Assembly: GCF_010894405.1 (NCBI RefSeq)
Contig: NZ_JAAIYA010000029.1
Span: forward strand, 62,001-126,000
Direction of reading: 5' to 3'
Source: Pyxidicoccus caerfyrddinensis
GTDB taxonomy: Bacteria; Myxococcota; Myxococcia; Myxococcales; Myxococcaceae
Length of the DNA: 64,000 nucleotides
The notes beneath the pieces are model-generated. The model did no database searches and was not told the DNA's origin. It saw only the letters and a program-made list of their open reading frames with translations. A program made the translations under genes and the position numbers. Below, piece by piece: positions 1 to 9,029 of this stretch; within the stretch, counting starts at the first letter, position 1, and the number at the start of each line of letters is the position of its first letter.

Positions 1-150
1 GTTGGGAGAGCGGCGCGGGTGTTTCCATTCCCTGAGCATGACGGAGGCAGCGGCTTCTACGCAACGCGGCCGAAGGGATTCCGTTGACCCGGGCCCCTGG
101 GGGCGCGGATGCTCGCCCGCGTTCTCGCGCCCGGCCTCGGGAGGGCCTTC

Positions 151-546
151 ATGCCACAGACCAACCCGTTCCACTCGCTCGTGCCCCGGAAGATGACGGA
201 CACCGAGCTGGCTCGCTCCATCCGGCTGAACATCGAGGCGGAGCTGGACGCCATCAACCTCTACGCCGCGCACATCGACGCCACCGACAACGAGGATGCC
301 AAGGCCATCCTCCGTCACGTCATGGACGAGGAGCGCGAGCACGCCGCCCTCTTCTGGCAGCTCATCGCCCGGTTGGATCCCGAGCAGGCCCAGCACGACC
401 GCGAGGCGTCCGAGAAGTACACGCTCATCACCACGGGCGCGCCGCACGAGGCGGTGGAGGCCGTGGGCAAGGAGGGCGGGGAAGCGCGCACCGTCGCGGA
501 GACCAGCCCCGTGAAGCACCTCACCGTGGGCAGCCTGCGCCGCTAG
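151..546 (+). CDS. encC: Encapsulin cargo protein, ferritin-like (EncC-type)
   Basis: 131-aa protein of the encapsulated-ferritin type. It should be packed inside an encapsulin nanocompartment, where such proteins oxidise and store iron. The first helix carries Glu29 and Glu31, and a second helix carries the cluster EEREH (residues 60-64). These fit the ferroxidase Glu/Glu/His ligands of the EncFtn family. The extreme C-terminus is LTVGSLRR, which matches the encapsulin cargo-loading peptide of M. xanthus EncB/EncC. I chose the ATG at 151 because it follows GGGAGGG at good spacing; an upstream in-frame ATG at 109 adds a poorly conserved leader. No shell gene (encA) is in this window. In M. 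xanthus encC is likewise unlinked from encA, from memory. The next gene converges and overlaps the stop codon by four bases. EncB is the main alternative; cargo identity is firm. Confidence 0.88.
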   Translation: MPQTNPFHSLVPRKMTDTELARSIRLNIEAELDAINLYAAHIDATDNEDAKAILRHVMDEEREHAALFWQLIARLDPEQAQHDREASEKYTLITTGAPHEAVEAVGKEGGEARTVAETSPVKHLTVGSLRR

Positions 547-1916
547 CTCCGGTCCGGAACCGCCTGCCGGCGCTCGGCCGGCGGGGCTTCCAGGTCCATG
601 GCCGCCATGTAGACGACATTCCGGGTGCCCCGCTTGCCCCGGTACATGGCCCGGTCGGACAAATCCAACAGCGTGGCCTTGTCCCGGGCGTGCTCGGGGA
701 AGCTGGCCACGCCGATGCAGGTGGTGACGCCCAGCGACAGCCCCTCGCGCGAGAGGAAGCGATGCGTCTCCATGGTGCGGCGGATGCGCTCCGCCACCTT
801 GAGCGCCCCGCCCGAGTCGGTGTTCCGCAGCAGCACGACGTACTCGTCGCCGCCGTAGCGGGCCACCACGTCCGGGTCTCTCACGCAGCCCTTCACCACA
901 CGCGCCGTCTCCACCAGCAGCTTGGAGCCCACCAGGTGGCCGTGCGTGTCGTTGATGGACTTGAAGTGGTCCAGGTCCAGGAACAGCAGGCTGAAGGGGC
1001 GCTGCATCTGGAGTGAGTCCTGCACCTCGCGGTCCAGCACCATGTGCAGGTAGCGCGTGTTGAAGAGGCGGGTGAGGTCGTCGACGTACGCCAGGTCCTC
1101 CACCGCCGCGAAGCGCCCGAGGTTGCGCAGCGCCAGCGCCCAGTTGCGCACGAGGTAGCCGGCCGTCTCGCCCGTCCACTCCGCGCCCGCGCCGCGGAAG
1201 AAGAGCACCGCGTGCCCCAGCACCGCGTCGCCCTCCACGGCGGGGATGGAGAGGGCGCGCGGGAAGGACGCGTCCAGCCCCTCGAGCTCGCGAGGCGCGC
1301 GCGCGTCCGCCAGCTGGGAGATGAGCGTGGCGACCAGCGACTCTTCCACTTCGGAGGGCAGGCCGCGCGTGCCCTGGAGCCGCAGCCCGGAGGCGTCCCG
1401 CTCCAGCAGCACCACCGCGGTGGCGGCGGCCATGGCCTGCAGTGCGCTCGCAGTGGCGGTGGCCAGCTTCTCCCGGTCCAGCGTGGTGGCGATGCGCTGC
1501 CCGGCCTCCAGCATGGCGACGTGCCGGCGCAGGGACGCGTTCTCCTGCATCAAATCGCGGGTGGTGAGGGCGCGGCGGACGGCGTGCTGGAGGGCCTCCG
1601 GGGCCACGGGCTTGACGAGGTACTCGGCCGCGCCGCTCTTGATGGCGCGCACTGCGGGGGCCACCTTCTCCAGGCCGGTGATGACCACCACCTCCACGCC
1701 GGGGTGGCGCTCGCGCACGTAGCGCAGCACCTCCATCCCGTCGCCACCGGGGAGGATGAGGTCCGTCACCACCGCGTCGAAGCGGTCCGCGGCAAGCACC
1801 TCACGTGCGTCCTGCAGGGTGCCCACCGCCGTGACGGCGTGGCCCACGGCCGTGAGGTAGTCGCCGTAGAGGGTGCGGGCGATCTTTTCGTCGTCGACGA
1901 GGAGGATGCGCGCCAT
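543..1916 (-). CDS. Response-regulator diguanylate cyclase (REC-GAF-like-GGDEF)
   Basis: 457-aa cytoplasmic protein predicted to make c-di-GMP. Residues 1-120 are a CheY-like receiver with phospho-acceptor Asp52 and the acidic pair in LLVDDE. Residues about 150-300 look like a GAF-type sensory module. The C-terminal GGDEF domain has the signature GGDEY at 355-359, compatible with activity. It also has an RDPD motif at 346-349, exactly five residues upstream, which is the product-inhibition I-site. I chose the start at MARILLVDDE (position 1916), because a receiver normally begins there and the upstream extension is proline/serine-rich. It is divergent from the CheW-like gene with about 50 bp between starts, so the two probably share a promoter region. 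The context (CheW-like protein, then RomR) suggests a role in polarity or motility, but this is inference. Confidence 0.9.
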   Translation of the reverse strand: MARILLVDDEKIARTLYGDYLTAVGHAVTAVGTLQDAREVLAADRFDAVVTDLILPGGDGMEVLRYVRERHPGVEVVVITGLEKVAPAVRAIKSGAAEYLVKPVAPEALQHAVRRALTTRDLMQENASLRRHVAMLEAGQRIATTLDREKLATATASALQAMAAATAVVLLERDASGLRLQGTRGLPSEVEESLVATLISQLADARAPRELEGLDASFPRALSIPAVEGDAVLGHAVLFFRGAGAEWTGETAGYLVRNWALALRNLGRFAAVEDLAYVDDLTRLFNTRYLHMVLDREVQDSLQMQRPFSLLFLDLDHFKSINDTHGHLVGSKLLVETARVVKGCVRDPDVVARYGGDEYVVLLRNTDSGGALKVAERIRRTMETHRFLSREGLSLGVTTCIGVASFPEHARDKATLLDLSDRAMYRGKRGTRNVVYMAAMDLEAPPAERRQAVPDRS

Positions 1917-1966
1917 CTCGCGGAAGGGCTTAGCACCAAGGGGCGGAAGGCTGCTAGGGTAGGGCC

Positions 1967-2782
1967 GTGTCACCCTTCGAAAGCGGACGCCGGCTCTGCC
2001 TGCTCGTCGAGGCAGGAGAGACGCGCTACGCGGTGGAGGCCACGTCCGTCATGGAGGTGGCCATTCCCGGCGCCAACGGCGGGAGCCTCCGTGGCGTGCT
2101 GGAGGTGAAGGACCTGTCCGCCCTGCTCGGCGGCCCTCCGGAGGAGGGAGCGGGCATGGTGGTGGTGCTCGACGTCAGTCCGACGCTGGCCGTGCGGGTG
2201 CGCTCCGTCGTGGAGGTCGCCGACGTCGCCCGCGCGCCCTTCTTCCTCTTGCCGCCCGGACTGGCGGACTCGCTGGCGCCCCTGAGCCGCGGCGCGGTGC
2301 TGCACAAGGAGCGGCTCTACCTGGAGCTCATCGCGGAGGCGCTGCCCCACCGGGTGGGCCCCCACCTGTCGCCCGCCCCCCTGCGCCCCGTGCACTGGGC
2401 CGAGGCCGCGCCCGAACGCGCGCTCATCTTCGAGTCCCAGGGGCGCCTGTTCGGCGTCCCGCTGGTCCTGGTGTCGCAGGTGGTGGAGCGGGGAGACGCC
2501 TTCAGCGTCCTGCCCGTGCAGAGCGGACCGGTGGCCGGTATCTTTCCGCATGCCCAGGTGCTCTGGCCCATCTGCTCCGTCCCCGCGCTGCTGGGCGCGG
2601 CCCCGGCCGCCGAGTCCTTCTTCATCCTCACCGAGCTGGCCGGCCGGAACGTGGGGCTGACGGCCACCCGGGTGCTTGGCGTGCTGCACCGCTTCGAGCC
2701 GGACGAGACCGCGGGCACCTTTCGCGCACCCGGTCTCCCCGGTCCCGTGTTGTTCCTGGACCTGCAGCGCATGTTTTCTTGA
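1967..2782 (+). CDS. CheW-like protein with two CheW-type halves
   Basis: 271-aa protein without signal peptide or membrane segments. The N-terminal half (residues about 9-50) has the CheW pattern of a strand ending in YAVEATSVMEV, followed by a short RGVLEVKDLSALLG stretch. A second, more diverged half starts near residue 148 (ALIFESQGRLFGVPLVLVSQVVE) and ends with a typical GLTATRVLGVL strand. CheW domains couple chemoreceptors to CheA kinases or act as scaffold modules. No CheA or receptor is encoded nearby, so this may be an accessory scaffold for the neighbouring polarity protein RomR or the divergent diguanylate cyclase. The start is GTG at 1967; no strong ribosome site is seen. About 120 bp separate it from romR. 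Confidence 0.72.
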   Translation: MSPFESGRRLCLLVEAGETRYAVEATSVMEVAIPGANGGSLRGVLEVKDLSALLGGPPEEGAGMVVVLDVSPTLAVRVRSVVEVADVARAPFFLLPPGLADSLAPLSRGAVLHKERLYLELIAEALPHRVGPHLSPAPLRPVHWAEAAPERALIFESQGRLFGVPLVLVSQVVERGDAFSVLPVQSGPVAGIFPHAQVLWPICSVPALLGAAPAAESFFILTELAGRNVGLTATRVLGVLHRFEPDETAGTFRAPGLPGPVLFLDLQRMFS

Positions 2783-2900
2783 TCGTCCTTTGGCGCGAAC
2801 CGTAAGCTGCCCCGCTTGATAGAGTGCCGTGACCTGGCTTTTAGCGGCATGAATCCCCAACGAATTCAGAGGGGTAGACGCCCTCCCGAGGCCCGAACCG

Positions 2901-4211
2901 ATGCCCAAGAATCTGCTGGTCGCCGATGACTCGCTCACCATCCGCAAGGTGATCGGGATGATCTTCGCGACCGAGGACTTTCAGGTGACCGCGGTGGACA
3001 ACGGGCTCGACGCCATCTCCCGAGTCCGCGAGCTGCGCCCTGACGTGGTCCTCGCCGACGTGATGATGCCGGGCAAGAGCGGCTACGAGGTCTGCGAGGC
3101 GCTGAAGAGCGACCCGGCCACCCAGGGCATCCCGGTGGTGCTGCTGGCGGGCACCTTCGAGGCGTTCGACGAGAATCGCGCCCGCGCCGCCCGCGCGGAT
3201 GACCACATCGCCAAGCCGTTCGAGAGCCAGGTGCTGCTCGACAAGGTGAAGGCGCTGGTGGGCCAGAAGTCCAACACCATGCCGGCCTCCATGGCCACGC
3301 GGGTGCTGCCGCCGACGCCCCAGCCCGCGGCCCCCGCGCCGACGGCTCCCGCTCCCCAGCCCGTGGCCGCCCGTCCGGCGGGGATTCCGCAGGGCACCCA
3401 GTCCGGCTTCCCGCGTCCTCCGGGGCCGGGCATGCAGCCGGGTGCTCCGGGCGCGCCGCGTCCTCCGGGCCCTGGCGCTCCGCCTCCGGGCATGGCCCGT
3501 CCTCCCGGGCCGGGCATGCCGCCGGGTGCTCCGGGCGCGCCGCGTCCTCCGGGGCCGGGTATGCCGCCGGGCCCCATGGCCCGTCCTCCCGGGCCGGGCA
3601 TGCCGCCGGGCGCGCCGCGTCCTCCGGGGCCGGGCATGCCGCCTCCGGGCGCCGCCGCGCGTCCGGGCGTGCCGCCTCCGCCGGGGGCTCCCGCCCCGGG
3701 CATGCCGCCGCGTCCGGGCGTGCCTCCCGCGCCGGGTGCACAGCCTCCGGGCATGGCCCGTCCGGGCATTCCCCAGGGCACCCAGTCGGGCTTCCCGCGG
3801 CCTCCTCCGGGGGGCGCGCCGCTGCCTCCCGCTCCGGCCGCCGCGCCGCAGCCGGCCGCCCGTGCGAGGGACCCGTTCGGACTGGGCGCTCCCGCCGCGC
3901 CGCAGGCCGCCGCCCAGCCGTCCATCAGCATCGAGGACTCGCTGCCGGACACCCACGGCGCGGAGGAGATCTCCCTCGACATGGGGACTCCGCCGGCGCC
4001 TGCTCCGGTCGCCGCCCGTCCCGCCGCCGCTCCGGCCGCGGCGCGTCCCGCCACCGCCGATGGGGGCGAGGCGCAGCTGCGCGAGGCGCTGTCGAAGGCC
4101 TCCCGCGAGGTCATCGAGAAGATTGCCTGGGAGGTCGTACCGCAGCTCGCGGAGACCATCATCCGTGAGGAGCTCGAGCGGCTCATCAAGGACCGAGAGA
4201 CGCAGCACTGA
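2901..4211 (+). CDS. romR: Polarity response regulator RomR
   Basis: 436-aa response regulator matching M. xanthus RomR in architecture and size (about 420 aa there). Residues 1-117 are a receiver with phospho-acceptor Asp53 (VVLADVMMPG) and active-site Asp9/Asp10. Residues about 130-370 form a long, low-complexity Pro/Gly/Ala linker with recurrent GPGMPPGAPRPPG-type units. The last ~50 residues form an acidic amphipathic helix (from LREALSKASREVIEKIAWEV). In M. xanthus RomR localises asymmetrically to the poles, acts with RomX as a guanine-nucleotide exchange factor for MglA, and with MglB sets front-rear polarity during gliding and pilus-driven motility. The proline-rich region is longer than I recall for M. 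xanthus and is built from near-identical DNA repeats, so its length may vary between strains. valS follows after 64 bp. Confidence 0.93.
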   Translation: MPKNLLVADDSLTIRKVIGMIFATEDFQVTAVDNGLDAISRVRELRPDVVLADVMMPGKSGYEVCEALKSDPATQGIPVVLLAGTFEAFDENRARAARADDHIAKPFESQVLLDKVKALVGQKSNTMPASMATRVLPPTPQPAAPAPTAPAPQPVAARPAGIPQGTQSGFPRPPGPGMQPGAPGAPRPPGPGAPPPGMARPPGPGMPPGAPGAPRPPGPGMPPGPMARPPGPGMPPGAPRPPGPGMPPPGAAARPGVPPPPGAPAPGMPPRPGVPPAPGAQPPGMARPGIPQGTQSGFPRPPPGGAPLPPAPAAAPQPAARARDPFGLGAPAAPQAAAQPSISIEDSLPDTHGAEEISLDMGTPPAPAPVAARPAAAPAAARPATADGGEAQLREALSKASREVIEKIAWEVVPQLAETIIREELERLIKDRETQH

Positions 4212-4275
4212 GGCGTTCTACGCCGTACCCTCCTGACCCTCCCGCCGGCCCCGTCCCCGGGGCCGGCTGTCTGCA

Positions 4276-7200
4276 ATGACCGACACCACTGAACTGTCCA
4301 AGGCCTACGAGCCGACCGAGGTCGAGGCCCGCCGTTACGCCTTCTGGCTGGAGAAGAACTACTTCCACGCCGAGGCGACCTCCGACAAGCCGGCCTTCTC
4401 CATCGTCCTGCCGCCGCCCAACGTCACGGGCAGCCTGCACATCGGCCACGCGCTCACCGCCACCATCCAGGACATCCTCACCCGCTGGAAGCGGATGAGC
4501 GGCTTCAATGCCCTGTGGCTCCCCGGCACGGACCACGCCGGCATCGCCACGCAGATGGTGGTGGAGAAGGAGCTGAAGAAGACCGAGGGCAAGAGCCGCC
4601 ACGACCTGGGCCGCGCGAAGTTCCTCGAGCGCGTCTGGGAGTGGAAGGGCAAGTACGGCGCCCGCATCGGCGAGCAGCACCGCTACCTGGGCGCGTCGCT
4701 GGACTGGAGCCGCGAGCGCTTCACCATGGACGAGCAGTCCTCGGCCGCGGTGCGCGAGGTCTTCGTCCGCCTGTACGAAGAGGGCCTGATGTACCGGGCC
4801 CAGAAGCTCATCAACTGGTGCCCCTCGTGCCGCACCGCCCTCAGTGACCTCGAGGTGGAGCACGAGGAGAAGAACGGCTCCATCTGGCACATCCGCTACC
4901 CCGTGAAGGACAGCGACCGCACGCTCACCGTGGCCACCACGCGCCCGGAGACGATGCTGGGCGACACCGCGGTGGCCATCCACCCGGATGACGAGCGCTA
5001 CACGGGCCTGGCCGGTCAGACGGTGAAGCTGCCGCTGACGGACCGCGAGATTCCCATCATCGCGGACGCGGAGCTGGTGGACCCGAAGTTCGGCACCGGC
5101 GTGGTGAAGGTCACGCCCGCGCACGACTTCAACGACTACCAGACGGGCCTGCGGCACAAGCTGCCGATGATGACCATCCTGGACGACGCGGCCCGGATGA
5201 CGAAGGACACCGGGAAGTACGCCGGCATGGATCGCTTCGAGGCTCGCAAGCAGGTGCTCGCGGACCTCACGGAGCAGGGGCTGCTGGAGAAGGAGGAGCC
5301 GCACAAGCTCTCCGTCGGCACGTGCCAGCGCTGCGCCACCGTGGTGGAGCCGCGCCTGTCTCCGCAGTGGTTCGTGAAGATTGAGCCGCTGGCGAAGCCG
5401 GCGATTGAAGCGGTGGAGCAGGGCCGCACGAAGTTCGTCCCCGAGGCGTGGACGAACACGTACTTCCACTGGATGCGCAACATCCACGACTGGTGTGTCA
5501 GCCGCCAGCTGTGGTGGGGCCACCAGATTCCCGCGTACTACTGCACCTCGTGCAGCCCCCGGCAGGGCGATGACACGGACCTGCCGCTGGACGCGCCCAC
5601 GGTGAAGGTGGGCGGGGTGGACTTCGCGCGCGCGGAGCCCATCGTCGCTCGCGAGCAGCCGAAGTCCTGCCCGAAGTGCGGCGGCGCGTCCTTCATCCAG
5701 GACTCGGACGTGCTGGACACGTGGTTCTCGTCCGCGCTGTGGCCGTTCTCCACGCTGGGCTGGCCGCGCGAGACGCCCGAGCTGAAGACCTTCTACCCGA
5801 CGTCCGTCATGGAGACGGGCAGCGACATCATCTTCTTCTGGGTCGCCCGGATGATGATGATGGGCCTGCACTTCATGGGGGATGTGCCCTTCCGCACCGT
5901 CTACCTGCACGCGATGGTGCGCGACGAGAAGGGCGAGAAGATGTCCAAGGTGAAGGGGAACGTCATCGATCCCCTGGACATCGTCCTCGGCGCGACGGCG
6001 GACAAGCTCGCCCCGACGCTGAAGAACAAGTTCCCGCAGGGCATGCCGGCGTTCGGCGCGGACGCGCTGCGCTTCACGCTCGCGACGCTCACCCAGCAGG
6101 GCCGGGACATCAAGCTGTCCATGGACCGGCTGGCTGGCTACAAGGCCTTCTGCAACAAGCTGTGGAACGCCAGTCGCTTCGCCCTGATGAACATGGGCGA
6201 CTTCCAGCTCGACTCGCGCCCGCTGTCGGCGCGCAAGCTGACGCTGGCGGACCGGTGGATCCTCTCCCGCCTGCAGCGCGCCACCGCCGAGACGCACAAG
6301 GCGCTGGAGGAGTTCGGCTTCGCCGAGGCCGCGTCCACGCTGTACCAGTTCCTCTGGGCCGAGTTCTGCGACTGGTACATCGAGCTGGCCAAGGGCTCGC
6401 TGTACGGCGAGGACGCGGAGGCCAAGGACTCCACCCGCGCGGTGCTGGTGTACAGCCTGGACCGCATCCTGCGGCTCCTGCACCCGTTCATGCCGTTCAT
6501 CACCGAGGAGATATGGCAGAAGCTGCCGATGTCCCGGCCGACGGACAGCATCATGATTGCCCCGTTCCCGGAGCCCGACACGGCGATGGTGGACGAGGCA
6601 GCGGAAGGGGAGATGGCGCCGGTCATCGCCGCCATCGAGGGCCTGCGCACCATCCGCGGCGAGAGCAACCTGCCGCCCGCCACGAAGGTGAAGGCGGTGG
6701 TGCAGAGCCCGGACAAGCGCACGCGCGAGCTGCTGGAGCGGTGGCGTGCGTACCTCATGCCGCTGGCCGGCCTCTCCGAGGTGCAGGTGGGTGCGCCGGG
6801 CGCGAAGCCGCCGCAGGCCGCCGCCTTCGTGGGCCAGAATCTGGAGATCTACGTCCCGCTGGCGGGCCTCGTCGACCTGGACGCGGAGCGCGAGCGGTTG
6901 AAGAAGGAGATTGCCCGCGCCGAGCAGGAAGTGGCCGGCGTGCTGCGCAAGCTGGAGAACCCCAACTTCGTGGCCAAGGCGCCGCCGGACGTGGTGGTGA
7001 AGGACCGCGCCCGCGTCGAGGAGCTGAACGAGCGCAAGGCCAAGCTTCAGGACCACCTGCAGCGGATTGCCCCGGAGCCCGCCATGCCCGAGAACACGCC
7101 GTCCGAGAGCACCACGTCGTCGTCCCAGGAGGCCGTCTCCCCCTCCGCCCCGGCCCAGGTGAAGGCCGCCCCGACTCAGGAAGAGAAGGGCGGTGTGGAC

Positions 7201-7947
7201 CTGGGCCAGGAGTTGAAGGGTGAGATGGGTGACACGGGCGGCGCGCCCGAGGCCGCGGATTCGCAGGTCGAGGATGCGCTCGCGAAGCTGCGCGAGCGCA
7301 CCAAGGAGGGCCTGTCCGCGGCAGACCACCAGGACCTCGGCGTCGCGTACATGAGCATGGGGCTCGTGGACGACGCGATGCGCGAGTTCAACCGGGCCAA
7401 GGAGGGCAACGGCGCTGCCCCGGCCACCGGCACGGACGAGGAGTCCGCTCCGGCGAAGGCGCAGGGTGACAAGCTGGCGAAGCAGGTGCCGGCGGCGAAG
7501 CCCGAGCGCCCGGTCCCCGCGAAGAAGATGCCGTCCGCTCCGGCGAAGACGCAGGGCGACAAGCTGGCGAAGCAGGCCGCGCCCCCGGCGGCTCCGGTGA
7601 AGACCGCGACGGCGCCCGCGAAGAGGGCGGCGGCTCCGGCGAAGAAGGCCGCGGCTCCGGTGAAGAAGGCCGCGGCGCCCGCGAAGAAGGCGGCTCCGGC
7701 GAAGAAGGCCACGGCGTCCGCGAAGAAGGCGGCGGCGAAGAAGGCCCCCGCGAAGAAGGCGGCCAAGAAGGCCGCGGGCAAGGCTCCGGCGAAGAAGGCC
7801 GTGGCGAAGAAGGCCCCCGCGAAGAAGGCGGCGGCAAAGAAGGCGGCGGGCCGGAAGGCTCCCGCGAAGAAGGCCTCCGCGAAGAAGGCGGCGGCGAAGA
7901 AGGCCACCCGGGCGAAGCCCACGGCACGGGCGAAGGCCCGGCGGTAA
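4276..7947 (+). CDS. valS: Valyl-tRNA synthetase with TPR-like and lysine/alanine-rich C-terminal extension
   Basis: Class I aminoacyl-tRNA synthetase that charges tRNA-Val. The ATP-binding signature is HIGH at residues 55-58, and the KMSKS loop is KMSKV at 555-559. A Zn-type cysteine pattern, the editing (CP1) domain and the C-terminal coiled coil are recognisable, and the synthetase body ends near residue 935. The protein runs on to 1,223 aa, about 290 residues longer than usual. The extension has an acidic linker, a TPR-like helical pair (about 998-1040), and then a tail from about 1107 to the end made of repeated AKKA/PAKK units like histone H1-like or HU-tail sequences. The reading frame is open throughout with normal codon use, so this is a true fusion or extension rather than an overlap. 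nadC starts 11 bp downstream, probably in the same transcript. Confidence 0.95.
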   Translation: MTDTTELSKAYEPTEVEARRYAFWLEKNYFHAEATSDKPAFSIVLPPPNVTGSLHIGHALTATIQDILTRWKRMSGFNALWLPGTDHAGIATQMVVEKELKKTEGKSRHDLGRAKFLERVWEWKGKYGARIGEQHRYLGASLDWSRERFTMDEQSSAAVREVFVRLYEEGLMYRAQKLINWCPSCRTALSDLEVEHEEKNGSIWHIRYPVKDSDRTLTVATTRPETMLGDTAVAIHPDDERYTGLAGQTVKLPLTDREIPIIADAELVDPKFGTGVVKVTPAHDFNDYQTGLRHKLPMMTILDDAARMTKDTGKYAGMDRFEARKQVLADLTEQGLLEKEEPHKLSVGTCQRCATVVEPRLSPQWFVKIEPLAKPAIEAVEQGRTKFVPEAWTNTYFHWMRNIHDWCVSRQLWWGHQIPAYYCTSCSPRQGDDTDLPLDAPTVKVGGVDFARAEPIVAREQPKSCPKCGGASFIQDSDVLDTWFSSALWPFSTLGWPRETPELKTFYPTSVMETGSDIIFFWVARMMMMGLHFMGDVPFRTVYLHAMVRDEKGEKMSKVKGNVIDPLDIVLGATADKLAPTLKNKFPQGMPAFGADALRFTLATLTQQGRDIKLSMDRLAGYKAFCNKLWNASRFALMNMGDFQLDSRPLSARKLTLADRWILSRLQRATAETHKALEEFGFAEAASTLYQFLWAEFCDWYIELAKGSLYGEDAEAKDSTRAVLVYSLDRILRLLHPFMPFITEEIWQKLPMSRPTDSIMIAPFPEPDTAMVDEAAEGEMAPVIAAIEGLRTIRGESNLPPATKVKAVVQSPDKRTRELLERWRAYLMPLAGLSEVQVGAPGAKPPQAAAFVGQNLEIYVPLAGLVDLDAERERLKKEIARAEQEVAGVLRKLENPNFVAKAPPDVVVKDRARVEELNERKAKLQDHLQRIAPEPAMPENTPSESTTSSSQEAVSPSAPAQVKAAPTQEEKGGVDLGQELKGEMGDTGGAPEAADSQVEDALAKLRERTKEGLSAADHQDLGVAYMSMGLVDDAMREFNRAKEGNGAAPATGTDEESAPAKAQGDKLAKQVPAAKPERPVPAKKMPSAPAKTQGDKLAKQAAPPAAPVKTATAPAKRAAAPAKKAAAPVKKAAAPAKKAAPAKKATASAKKAAAKKAPAKKAAKKAAGKAPAKKAVAKKAPAKKAAAKKAAGRKAPAKKASAKKAAAKKATRAKPTARAKARR

Positions 7948-7958
7948 CTGGAGGCGAC

Positions 7959-8831
7959 GTGCAGCAGGATTACCTCGACCGTCTCATCGCGCTCGCCCTC
8001 GATGAGGACCTGGGGGCGGCGGGAGACGTCACCTCGCAGGCCCTCATTCCTCCCGACGCGGAGGGCAGCGCGGAGCTGGTCGCCAAGGAGCAGCTGGTGC
8101 TCGCGGGGATGGAGGCCTTCATCCGCGTGTTCCACAAGGTGGACCCCGAAGTCGAAGTGGAGCTGATCCGCCGCGACGGCGAGGAGATCAAACCCAAGGT
8201 GGTCGCCGCGCGCTGCCACGGGCGGATGCGCTCGCTGCTGGTGGCGGAGCGCACCGCGCTCAACCTCGTCCAGCGCGCCGCGGGCATCGCCACCCTGGCG
8301 CAGCAGGCGATGACGTCCGTGCGGGGGTCCAAGCTGAAGGTGCTGGACACCCGCAAGACGCCGCCGGGCATGCGCACGCTGGCCAAGGACGCCGTCCGCA
8401 TGGGCGGCGCCTCCAACCACCGCTTCGGCCTCTTCGATGGCGTCCTCATCAAGGACAACCACATCGCGGCGGTGGGCGGCTCCATCTCCGAGGCCCTCCG
8501 CCTCGCGAAGCTGCACGGGCCCCGGCTGGCGAAGATTGAAATCGAGGTCACCAACCTCAAGCAGCTCGCCGAGGCGATTGAACACGGCGCCGACGTGGTG
8601 ATGCTCGACAACATGGACGACGCGCAGATTCGCGAGGCGGTGAAGCTCACGAATGGCCGCGTCCCGCTCGAGGTCTCCGGCGGCGTCACCCTGGACCGGC
8701 TGCCCCGCCTGGCGAAGATGGGCGTGGACTTCGTGTCCATGGGCGCGCTGACGCACTCCGCGCGGGCCATGGACCTGTCGCTGGAAATCACCGGCGCCGC
8801 CGTGAAGCGGGTTCGCGCCAAGGCGAAGTAG
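7959..8831 (+). CDS. nadC: Nicotinate-nucleotide pyrophosphorylase (carboxylating)
   Basis: 290-aa quinolinate phosphoribosyltransferase. It converts quinolinate and PRPP to nicotinate mononucleotide in de novo NAD synthesis. Family signatures are present in order: the N-terminal LDEDLGAAGDVTS, the central RTALNLVQRAAGIATLA helix, DTRKTPPGMR, KDNHI, and the phosphate-binding VMLDNM followed by EVSGGV. The length is normal for NadC. The start is GTG at 7959, preceded by TGGAGGCG at suitable distance. It lies 11 bp after valS and is likely co-transcribed with it. No nadA or nadB is present in the window. Confidence 0.95.
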   Translation: MQQDYLDRLIALALDEDLGAAGDVTSQALIPPDAEGSAELVAKEQLVLAGMEAFIRVFHKVDPEVEVELIRRDGEEIKPKVVAARCHGRMRSLLVAERTALNLVQRAAGIATLAQQAMTSVRGSKLKVLDTRKTPPGMRTLAKDAVRMGGASNHRFGLFDGVLIKDNHIAAVGGSISEALRLAKLHGPRLAKIEIEVTNLKQLAEAIEHGADVVMLDNMDDAQIREAVKLTNGRVPLEVSGGVTLDRLPRLAKMGVDFVSMGALTHSARAMDLSLEITGAAVKRVRAKAK

Positions 8832-8927
8832 CCGGACAGGCCGCGAAGTGCGCCCCGAGAGATGCCGCGTCCTGGCGGCATCCGACCGGGCCCGCCTGAT
8901 ACGGTGAGTTGACGCGGCCCGCCAGGG

Positions 8928-8957
8928 CTTTCCCTGATTTCTCACTATCAGGGAAAG
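8928..8957. promoter_or_regulatory. Perfect 11-bp inverted repeat upstream of lipoprotein gene
   Basis: CTTTCCCTGAT (8928-8938) and its exact reverse complement (8947-8957) flank an 8-base spacer. It lies about 100 bp after nadC and 73 bp before the lipoprotein start. No T-run follows. It could be a terminator of the valS-nadC transcript or an operator for the downstream gene; the sequence does not decide. Confidence 0.45.
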
Positions 8958-9029
8958 ACCGGGGCTGCGTATCTTGATGGGGTGGCCTCGACAGACCTTG
9001 GGCCACGTGTCCCCCTCAGGAGAGACAAC

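Noticed and set aside
3400..3800. Tandem repeats as a non-coding satellite
   Set aside because: They encode the proline-rich linker of RomR in frame.
4186..7329. Long minus-strand open frame across valS
   Set aside because: Mirror of the high-GC valS codons; the product is arginine/histidine/leucine-rich low-complexity text without domains, while the plus strand shows an unambiguous synthetase.
7590..7947. Separate HU- or H1-like gene inside the end of valS
   Set aside because: No internal start with ribosome site, and the frame is continuous with valS, so it is a fused tail.
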